Program-made: the position numbers and the translations under genes | Source: Sambucus nigra | Lineage: Eukaryota; Streptophyta; Magnoliopsida; Dipsacales; Adoxaceae | Assembly (NCBI GenBank): GCA_949130495.1 | Contig: OX422223.1 | Coordinates: 80,570,751 to 80,634,750, forward strand | DNA: 64,000 nt | Direction: 5' to 3' | The notes under the pieces: generated by a model | Seen by the model: the letters and a program-made list of their open reading frames with translations, nothing else | The model's database searches: none | What the model was told of the DNA's origin: nothing | In this document: one piece after another, positions 56,701 through 64,000 of the stretch | Numbering within the stretch: the first letter of the stretch is position 1 | Layout of the letters: each line of letters starts with the position of its first letter

Positions 56701-57147
56701 TATGGTTGGTCGGGGATAAAATCTCACTAACTGTAGTTGGTCGACGAGGAGAATTTATCGACCTTGGTTGGTCGGACACATTTTATGAAAAAGACACAAA
56801 TTTACCAAGTATGGTTAGTCGGGGATAAAAACTCTCACTAACTATAACTGGTCGACGAGCACAATTTAACAACCTTAGTTGGTTGGAAAAATTTTGAACA
56901 TTTTTATACTCATTACTTTATTATTAAGTGATCGAGCAACATTACTAATACTTGTAACTTTTTTATTACTAAGTTGGTCGATGAACAACACAATATTGTT
57001 ATCTTTTTAACTTATACATATGCACAGATGTAGAGTATTTTACAAGACAATAGCAATTAAGATTGCGAACAAAAATGAAGTCTTTCATTAAAATAAAAAA
57101 CAAAATACATCAGGAATGAAATACAAATTTATTACATCAATATTCCC

Positions 57148-57519
57148 ATTCTATTGGTTTCTTCCCCTCTGCTTTTGAAACAGGTTCCTTGCCAGCAGGA
57201 GGATCATCCAAAGCATAAGGGGAGTTTATGAAGTTAAAATCTTTCAGCATTCTGATGTTCATCACAGATGGTCTGTCCGAGCAGCTCTTGCTCGTCCTCG
57301 AGAAGCTCTTGCTCGTCCCCGAGCAGGAAGTTGCTCTTCAAGACTCATGATCTTCTCGGACATCTCGGCCAAGGCCTGGTTCTTTGCCATTAGTTGGAAG
57401 GCTTGATTCTCCAAAGCAGATTGAGTTCTCTGTTCTTCGACAGTTACCCGAGCAGCTCTTGCTCGTCCCCGAGAACCTCTTGCTCGTCCCCGAGCAGAGG
57501 TAGAAGTCAAAATCAACAT
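57148..57519 (-). other. Unrecognised antisense ORF in element I
   Basis: From ATG at 57519, two near-identical basic blocks (SARGRARGSRGRARAAR and PARGRARASRGRARAAR) flank a predicted helix (ALENQAFQLMAKNQALAEMS). A stop follows at 57262. In another frame MNIRMLKDFNFINSPYALDD runs to a stop near 57148, followed by TGTAATAAATTTG. I cannot name it. It might be a captured gene piece or an RG-rich gag tail. Its antisense orientation recalls the cargo in J and G. Confidence 0.4.
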
Positions 57520-58036
57520 CTACAGCACTGAGATCTTTGCTACTACTGTTTCGACGAATAATGAAGAAGAAGTTGTGTGAAAATGTTTCGAAGTCCACCA
57601 CTAGCTTGGTACTAATCAGATTGAAGAGTTGGGTTCAAAAGCTAATATGTTACTCAAAAAAGTATTCAGAGGATAAAAAATCAGAAGAATCAAGCACGTG
57701 AAGTTAGCACTCAGTTACTCAGCACAGGAGGCAGTTGGTCGGCTAGCAAACCAATCAACATACTTGAAGATTATGACAAGCTACAAGCTACAAGCTGCAT
57801 ACTATAGCATGGCTGTATCCAAATTCCCAGGGGTGATACATAGCACACGGAGTTCCTCAAAAGAAAGATTAGTAACCATCGATCAACCTGCATCATATGT
57901 CGTCCAGGAGATAATGCACTTTATGTTAAACAAATCAAGAAGGTAGATCAAGAATTTCACGAGCATCGAGCAACACTGCATAATAAATACTCCATCCTTT
58001 CAAGTAAACCATCAAGAATGGAGCATTGGGGGCTTC

Positions 58037-58348
58037 TGTTAACTCAAAAATTCTCCATCTACGAGGACCAATCAGAAAAGGACACATGTCATCCTACGTG
58101 GCAATATTCGACACCCGAGGAGAGTTGGTCGACATCCGAGGAGTGTTAGTCGGCACCCGAGGAGTTGGTCGGTACCCGAGGAGAGTTAGTCGGCACCCGA
58201 GGAGAGTTGGTCGACATATCAACAGGGAAGATCAAAGGATAACTACGCATTTAATGATCATTAATGTACATTTATACTGTAGATAACAACACATAGTATA
58301 CCAAGCAATTCAACAATTAGAGCCACTGCCATTTTAGTGGCGTCAACA
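58037..58348 (+). repeat. Truncated 3' LTR of element I with inverted end
   Basis: Matches the 5' LTR from its start to CAACAATTAG (58320), then switches to GCCACTGCCATTTTAGTGGC and GTCAACA, which is the reverse complement of 55812-55837 in the 5' LTR. About 360 bp including hairpin, TATA box and R/U5 are missing. The TSD is nevertheless exact. Confidence 0.88.
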
Positions 58349-58899
58349 CCAACCATGCCCATCTCAAACTCACTCTTCATCTCCTCCTCAAAGTCCTGAT
58401 CATGTTGGGAGCATGTGGATCCTAAGACTATGTCGTCCACATAGACTTGGGCAACCAAAATAACACCGTCTTCTCTCCTAACAAACTTTTTATCAACTCT
58501 CCCTCTCATTAATCCACGGGCTAATAGATATGAAGTAAGCCCCTCGTACCAATCACGGGGTGCATGCTTCAAATGATACAGGGTTTTTCTCAGAAAATAG
58601 ACGTGATCGATTTGCTTAGGGTCATCAAACCCTTTTGGTTGTTCAACATAAACTTCCTCCTATAGAATGCCATTCAGTAAGGTACTCTTGACACCCATAT
58701 GGTATAACTTGAAGCGCAGATGACATGCGATGGTGAATAGTAAGGGAACGGACTCAAGCCTTGCATCGGGATCAAATGTCTTGTCAAAGTCTACACCCTC
58801 TATGTGTGTGTAACCTTGATTGACCAACCTAGCCTTATTTCGGATAATGGTTCTATTCTCATCCATCTTATTCTTATAGATCCACTTGGTACCAATCAT
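58349..58899 (-). pseudogene. N-terminal and catalytic part of Copia RT, element C
   Basis: MIGTKWIYKNKMDENRTIIR, then ARLVNQGYTHIEGVDFDKTF, HMGVKSTLLNG, EEVYVEQPKGFDDP and HAPRDWYEGL. The YVDD active site is intact at 58443-58432 (VYVDDIVLGS). One stop (after LLNGIL at 58660) and substitutions such as TFDPDARLESV for TFAPVARLEAI are visible. Reads into the part at 54881-55190 across element I. Confidence 0.9.
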
Positions 58900-58922
58900 A
58901 TTCTTCTCGCTATATCGGGGGA

Positions 58923-59354
58923 CTAGATCCCAAACATCATTCTTTCTAAACTAAAGTAACTCATCGTGCATGGAAAATATCTAGTGTTCATCCTCGAGTG
59001 CATCTTTAACGTTCTTCGACTCGATTTAGACTTGTAGTAAACAAAACTAACCATGTTATCCAGCTGAGCATGAGTCTTGACCCCAAGGGTGGGATCTCCT
59101 AGTATGATAGTAGGGTCGTGACTCTTGTGAATCCAAGAAGATATATCCCCTAAGATAGGAGTAGGGTCCACCTTGGGTGTGGGAGGCACAATGGGATCAT
59201 CACTAGGAAGTGCATCCTCCTCAAATAAAAGGTTAGAACCAAAAAATGCCGGTGGTTCATCATCTTGCATGGTGACGTTTATTGATTCCATAACCTTAGA
59301 GCTACTTAGGTTAAAAACCCGATAAGCTCTACTAGTCGATGAATACCCTAACAA
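58923..59354 (-). pseudogene. Integrase C-terminus and linker to RT, element C
   Basis: LGYSSTSRAYRVFNLSSSKV and MESINVTMQDDEPP are the end of SIRE-type integrase. An acidic, Pro-rich linker follows (SDDPIVPPTPKVDPTPI). It is separated from 59466 by one TGA at a conserved Trp position (MPYEF-stop-TGKYPNLSYFRVF). Confidence 0.85.
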
Positions 59355-59465
59355 TATTCCCTCTTCGCTCCAGGAGTCGAACTTTCTTAATTGTTCTCTA
59401 TCCCACAGGATGAAGCATTTTTTCCCAAAGACACGGAAATATGAAAGGTTGGGATACTTTCCAGT

Positions 59466-60566
59466 TCAAAATTCATAGGGCATCTTAAGTATGTGTGGAT
59501 GAAGGTAAAACTTATTCTCTGTATGGTAGGCGGTAGAAACCACCTCTGTCCCAAATCTCCTAGAAACTCTATGACCTAGAAGCATAAATCTAACCATCTC
59601 CTGAATCGTTCGATTTTTCCTCTCAACAATCCCATTTTGCTGAGGAGTCTTCACAGCCAAAAATTTATATTTGATCCCGAGGCTATCACAGTAAAGATAT
59701 ACTTTAGCTTCCTTAAACTCATAGCCATTGTCACTCCGCATTCTATTAATGGTGACACCATGTTGATTTTTCAGGACACGACACTTGGTCGTAAGAAATT
59801 CCACAGCATCAGATTTCTCTCTCAGAAGACCTATAATCGAGTAACGAGAGAAATCATCTACCATCACGAGTATATACCTCTTACCATCCAAACTCTTAAT
59901 ACGAGTAGGACCCATAAGATCCGTGTGTATCAACTCAAGCACTAGTGAAGTGGTAATGGAATTTAACTTCCCGTAGGGGCGACAAACTTGCTTTCCCAAC
60001 TGATAGGGTTCACAAAACATGAAAGTCAGCTTTTCAAGAAATGACAAGCCACGTACTAGGTCCTTTTTAGCTAATCTCTCCAAATTTCTAAAGTTCACAT
60101 GACCTAGAATTTGATGCCATAGATCCATAGGAGTGATCGTGGCGCTGTTCCTGAAAAATGAGGAATTGGGTACAATCCCACAACAATTATCTTCAGTCCT
60201 CAGCCCTTGTAATAGAAGTTTACCGGTTTGATTATAAACATTGCACTCGTTCTGGTCAAATTTTACTACAAAGTTCGCATCACATATCTGGCTAATGATG
60301 AGAAGGTTTGCTTTCAAATCTTTGACGTACAAAACATCCTCTAGCTTCAAAAATCCTGGTATCTTTACTGTACCTCGTCCTACTATGCTAGACTTTATCC
60401 CGTCTCTAAACATGACTTTACCTTCCTTACGATCCTCTAAGTAGGTAAAAAGTGAAATGTCACCAGTCATGTATTTGGAGAACCCACTATCAAAGTACCA
60501 CTGAGAGGTATTATGTTCTTTAAGGGCAACATGAACAACAAGGGATTTTACATCGTGTTTAGGCAC
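59466..60566 (-). CDS. Protease-integrase segment of Copia element C
   Basis: 366 codons open. Protease: WYFDSGFSKYMTGD with the catalytic D26-S-G. GAG-pre-integrase zinc motif: H151, H156, C185, C195. Integrase catalytic triad: D216 (HTDLMGP), D279 (MRSDNGYEF) and E315 (TPQQNGIVERKNRTIQE), all present. A few residues are missing after DDFSRYS, where YTWVFFL is usual. Words such as GKVMFRDG and LLIISQICDANFVVKFDQ are SIRE/Maximus-type. A fragment of a larger gag-pol frame, not an independent gene; premature stop at 59465. Confidence 0.9.
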   Translation of the reverse strand: MPKHDVKSLVVHVALKEHNTSQWYFDSGFSKYMTGDISLFTYLEDRKEGKVMFRDGIKSSIVGRGTVKIPGFLKLEDVLYVKDLKANLLIISQICDANFVVKFDQNECNVYNQTGKLLLQGLRTEDNCCGIVPNSSFFRNSATITPMDLWHQILGHVNFRNLERLAKKDLVRGLSFLEKLTFMFCEPYQLGKQVCRPYGKLNSITTSLVLELIHTDLMGPTRIKSLDGKRYILVMVDDFSRYSIIGLLREKSDAVEFLTTKCRVLKNQHGVTINRMRSDNGYEFKEAKVYLYCDSLGIKYKFLAVKTPQQNGIVERKNRTIQEMVRFMLLGHRVSRRFGTEVVSTAYHTENKFYLHPHILKMPYEF

Positions 60567-60599
60567 CTAAGTGGAGGTAACCTTCTATTTTCCCCTGTC

Positions 60600-62574
60600 A
60601 TTATTGGTTCTAGTAGGGATTCTAGAAGTATCCGCAGATGGAAAAGAAATCTGTTGAAAATTTTCCATTAAACTCTGAGATGTGGCGACTAGAAACTCAA
60701 CCTGCTCTCTAAGACTCGAAAAATAGCTAGTGGCACGTGGTGGAGAGAATGTTCATCGTGTCCGACCCAAACTATAGCAAAACTACCTAAGGTGGCCTTT
60801 TCTTTTGCAATAAGTACAAAAGTACACAGTCTTAGTCCGACCTTCATTTTCTTTTCTTGGACGAACTCTACTTTAGGGTTTTTGGTGATGGATATATGGG
60901 TTCGTAGTAAACTCAGGAATTGGTTTCTATGTCACATGAGACTTGGAAGCACCATCAAAACCTATTCCCTGCCTTTCACCAAACCCTAGAGCAGCGACGA
61001 GGAGAATCTTTCCCATTTTACAGATCTATCCTCTATCTTTACCTTGACCTCCCAGGTTCTCTCAAGGTCATGAGTGAGTTGGGCTATAAATGTTTCAAGT
61101 TTCTTTCGAGTGTACTGGGAGTAATGGAGCTCACTTGTAAGACTAACCACTTGCTTGTTCAAATCCCCTTTTTCTTTCTCTAAACTACTCTGTCTCTCCA
61201 AACAGTCTCTCTGTCTCTCTGTCTCTCTATGCAAACTCTCTCTCTACGCAAATAGTCTCTCTCTTTCTCTCAAGGTAATGCTAATGGAGGACTCTCTCTC
61301 TCTCTCTCTCTCCAAAATCTTTCTCCAAGGAAATGATTCTCAGTGTTAATGCTTTTTTATTTTTAAAAGAATCAGCGTACGCTCATCGTACGTCACTCTC
61401 GTTTTCACTTGCAACATGCTCCCCCTCACTCACATCGCTTTCACTGTCGAGGTGTCCCTGTGAAGTATCATCCTCATCGTCGTGAGGTGCACTGTCAATA
61501 CTCACTTGACTAGTCGTGAATGCAGTGAAGTTACATTCATGCGGTGTCTTATCTTCAGAATCTAAGGGAGGCATTTAAAGCTACTTTGCCTTTGCCTTGA
61601 CGTTTCAACCTAGTAGGACACTCAAATGCCTTATGACCTTTACCGTCACACTCATAACATCTCCCCTCATTTTTCTTAGGCGTGTCCATTTTATCTTTAT
61701 CATTTTCTTTTCAAACTTATTTTTTTCAAAATTCTTTTTATCTTCGAAATTTCCCATTTTTCTTTAATTTGAGAAATTTCTTGAATTTTTTTGCGAATAA
61801 AGCCAATTTGTCTTAGTCAAAATCAAACTCCAAATCAGACATATCTTCCCTTTTTCTCCTATAGGACTCACCTCTCTTTCTTGCTAACCCCTCACTCTTC
61901 CTAGACTGGACTTTAAGTGCTATCCCTTTATCTTTTGATTTTATCGTGTTAGGAAACATGTCAATTTCATAAGTCTGGAGGTCTCCTACTAACTCTTCTA
62001 ATTTCAGACTACTCAAATTTCCTATAGAATTTATCATAGTGACTTTAGGGATAAAATTCTTAGGCAGTGATCTCAGAATCTTTTTAACTACTCTAGCATC
62101 AGGAATGTGTTCACCTAGGTTGAAACTAGTGTTTACAATATTACATAACCGTGCATAAAATTAAAAAAAACACACAGATTCAAGCATGGTGACTGTTTCA
62201 AATTGTGTAGTTAAATTTTGTAACTTTGATTCTTTGGCTACATTAGTGCCATCATGGGTAAGTTGTAAAACATCCCATGATTCTTTAAAAGTGGTGCATG
62301 TCATAATACGTCTAAACTTCTTAGGGGCAACGACACTTAAAATTTCACTAAGCCCACATGAGTTATATGTGCTCCATTTAAGTTCATCATCAGTCCATGC
62401 AGTCACAGCTTTTAGATTTGTTACATTATCTACAGTGACAGTGGGAGGCATCCACCGTGTTTCACACATAACCCAAACATGTTCATCAATGGCCTTTAAG
62501 TGGGATTTCATACGGGCTTTTCAATATGCATAATTTTCCCGTAAAAAATTTGCACTCAAATACAAGTTTCCCAT
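60600..62574 (-). pseudogene. gag: gag of Copia element C
   Basis: ATG at 62574, 97 bp after the PBS. NYAY-stop-KARM marks a TGG to TGA change. Capsid: KSHLKAIDEHVWVMCETRW, LKWSTYNSCGLSEILSVVAP, KFRRIMTCTTFKESWDVL and LEELVGDLQTYEIDMF. Zinc knuckle CYECDGKGHKAFEC at 61659-61618. Coiled coil (LERQSSLEKEKGDLNKQVVS) at 61234-60986. The architecture (long gag with coiled coil after the knuckle) is typical of SIRE/Maximus. Several stops and frameshifts. Confidence 0.85.
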
Positions 62575-62670
62575 TGAAATTGCTCTTTTTTAAAACAAAA
62601 TTTTAGATTAAAATTGATATCCAAAAAAATTTTGCAAAAAAAAAAATTTGCACGGTATAACTGTGTAATT

Positions 62671-62686
62671 GGCTCCGACACCAATT
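62671..62686 (-). other. Primer-binding site of element C
   Basis: The minus strand reads AATTGGTGTCGGAGCC next to LTR end CTCA, a diverged tRNA-iMet site (AATTGGTATCAGAGC in A and B). Confidence 0.85.
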
Positions 62687-63074
62687 TGAGAGTGTGCCAT
62701 CAATCAATCAACCAACTTGTTTAATTAAATTTCAATTTTAGTCCTAAAAAACCTAACTTTTGCAACTAATTGTGATTAACTAATTAAATGAAATCAAGCA
62801 TGCACACAATCACAAATATGAGGAAAAAAATCCCCCAAAGGGGCAAAACCTTGTTATTTCACTATATCTTGCAAAACTTGCAAATATAGAGAAATACAGA
62901 TTGACACACGAATACCCGCAGGCATCGGTTTATTGTCATCGGCAAGAGATCCCGTAAGAGCTCCAATTTTCAGCAGTGGAGAATCAACCTTCTTCTCCAT
63001 AAGTGTTCTCCAAATGAGTAGCATAAGTAATCTAGGGTTTAAGTTATTCACATATGAATTCGGGACAATTTGGT
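62687..63074 (-). repeat. 5' LTR of element C (left part, cut by D)
   Basis: Matches 36566-36953 in order (ATCAATSAACCAACTTGTTTAAT, then the CCCCAAAGGGGCAAAACC hairpin/poly(A) region). Identity stops after GGGACAATTTGGT, where another LTR begins. Confidence 0.85.
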
Positions 63075-64000
63075 TGTTGGGAATGATGACCCCCGTTTTA
63101 AAATCTTTCACTTTCACAATCAATTTCCTTTAATGCGGAATAAAGATGGTTCAACACAACAATTTAATTTTCCAAATTTTATTTGATTTTCTTTTCTTAA
63201 AATTATGAAAAATTAAATTAAACACAAATTTTAATTTCCAAAAGAAAAATTAAATTAAAACCTAAATTAGTGAATTATGGCGAACACACACACACACACA
63301 CACACACAAATAATTCACACAAACCACATTAATTTAATTATCAAGTATAAACAAATTAGGCAAGACAATTATCTAATAAATGTAGTGCCGACTTGAAATA
63401 AATTAACTTAAACTAAATTTACCCAAATGATTAAACATGCACCATTTTAATCAAGATTGCGAATTAAACCATATTTTATCTTTTTACCCTAAGCATGCGT
63501 TCTAGGTGATTTTTGCAAAAGATAAAATAAAGTCACAACCATTACGTCGCGATGTACGAGGAAAAACCCTCAACGGGGAAAAAAACCTCGGACGACCCTA
63601 GCCTTAAGTCCACTAAGTGCGAAATTTTACAAGTACAAGATAAATGACTTATTCAACTCGACTCGACTCCTTTCAAGCCCCTAACGCGTCTTCTTGTATC
63701 AACCTCTGCTTAGTCGACAATCCTGGAATCCATCAGAATCTTGGAATCCACCAATGAAGCTTTAGGAACCCGTCAACCACACATGGCGCCTTTCACCGTA
63801 TGAGAACGCCGCAGCCAAACCAAACCTTTTCTTCTTTGAGGGATGTAGAAGTAAACCCGAACTTTTTTCTTCTTAGGTAGAAAAGTGAACCCGGTGCCAA
63901 ACAAAATCCAAGCATATATATATATATGTGGTACTTGGAATAAACTAATATGGGTGTAAACAAAAGTGTTTAAGAATAATTTTCTTGAAAAAGAAACACT
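63075..64000 (-). repeat. Element D: start of another SIRE-like LTR, runs off the window
   Basis: Begins TGTTGGGAATGATGACCCCCG inside C's LTR. It contains CCTAAGCATGCGTTCTAGGTGAT and GGGGAAAAAAACCTCGGACGACC, similar to B's LTR at 28370-28470 in the same orientation. A CA microsatellite lies at 63281-63308. Left end inferred from loss of C similarity; TSD candidate TTGGT cannot be confirmed. Confidence 0.55.

Larger units (their letters stand above)
55191..58348 (+). mobile_element. Element I: non-autonomous LTR element with aberrant 3' LTR
   Basis: TSD CCAAC at 55186-55190 and 58349-58353, TG...CA ends, PBS TTGGCGCCGTCTGTGGGAAC (55859-55878) and polypurine-tract-like TGGAGCATTGGGGGCTTC (58019-58036). 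The 5' LTR is 666 bp, the 3' LTR only 312 bp. The interior (2.2 kb) has no gag or pol. It holds a 42-bp tandem array and a short antisense RG-rich ORF. The PBS type suggests Gypsy-type mobilisation. Inserted in C's RT. Confidence 0.9.
36566..63074 (-). mobile_element. Element C: SIRE/Maximus-type Copia retrotransposon, split by nested insertions
   Basis: Minus-strand order from the right: 5' LTR (from 62687), PBS (62671-62686), gag (62574-60600), protease and integrase (60566-59466), RT (58899-58349 and 55190-54881), RNase H (39740-39214), 3' region, 3' LTR (36566-37551). The gaps hold I (55191-58348) and H plus F (39753-54880). Pol reads SIRE-like throughout. Only a handful of stops and frameshifts are visible, so C is the likely type of autonomous partner for A, B and E. 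It sits inside G's 5' LTR. No env-like ORF follows pol. Confidence 0.87.

Noticed and set aside
56511..56727. Repeat protein FGIFFPRRPTTL, minus strand
   Set aside because: The 42-bp unit is divisible by three, so frames stay open by arithmetic. No start context or flanking coding sequence.
61155..61349. Ser/Leu-rich plus ORF with (LS)n
   Set aside because: Translation of CT-rich microsatellite sequence on the strand opposite C gag's coiled coil.

Overview
This is repeat-dense plant nuclear DNA, probably from an eudicot with a large genome. The evidence is layers of Ty1/Copia and Ty3/Gypsy LTR retrotransposons with plant-type primer-binding sites (tRNA-iMet: TGGTATCAGAGC; a TGGCGACTCTG type), a hAT-type MITE, a DUF4283-like fragment, plant-style short introns, and plant mobile domain (PMD) genes. 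I see no rRNA, tRNA, CRISPR array, operon or ordinary host housekeeping gene. Element letters (A-J) are mine. Coordinates were read by eye, so boundaries without a target-site duplication (TSD) are approximate.

Left part (1-12.2 kb): the tail of a plus-strand Gypsy element J of Tat/Ogre type. It holds the pol C-terminus (3-272), then two genes running antisense to it, then an LTR-like region with an 80-bp tandem array and an R/U5-PBS-like end near 11.9 kb. The antisense cargo is a five-exon PMD gene with an unbroken inferred 590-aa frame (10003 to 7878) and a single-frame DUF7745/PMD-like pseudogene K (7286 to 5997). Both have the same TATAAAAAGGGG core promoter and CCGATCGG-type palindromes upstream. 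A young non-autonomous SIRE-type Copia element A (702-5918, TSD ACTCC) has inserted between pol and the cargo.

Middle part (12.2-36.6 kb): Gypsy LTR debris, a DUF4283-like fragment, and non-autonomous SIRE-type element E (14185-17528, TSD CTACT). Then comes minus-strand Gypsy element G: 3' LTR 17593-19240, pol about 26450-34960, PBS 35231-35251, 5' LTR from 35257. Between its pol and 3' LTR G also carries an antisense PMD-type gene, here decayed (19492-25430) and split by a 415-bp hAT MITE. Element B, another SIRE deletion derivative, sits in G's RNase H.

Right part (36.6-64 kb): a nest. Copia/SIRE element C (minus; 3' LTR 36566-37551, 5' LTR from 62687) lies inside G's 5' LTR. C is split by chromovirus-like Gypsy H (plus, about 39753-54880) and by non-autonomous element I (55191-58348, TSD CCAAC). 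H is itself split, 9 bp into its 3' LTR, by F (44293-52639, TSD ACACT), a coding-less element with LTRs of about 3.5 kb. A further SIRE-like LTR (D, 63075 onward) interrupts C's 5' LTR and leaves the window.

Two themes recur. Antisense intron-bearing PMD-family cargo lies between pol and 3' LTR in two separate Gypsy elements. Short family-specific palindromes cluster in U3, mostly just upstream of the TATA box, in several unrelated LTR families and in the cargo-gene promoters.
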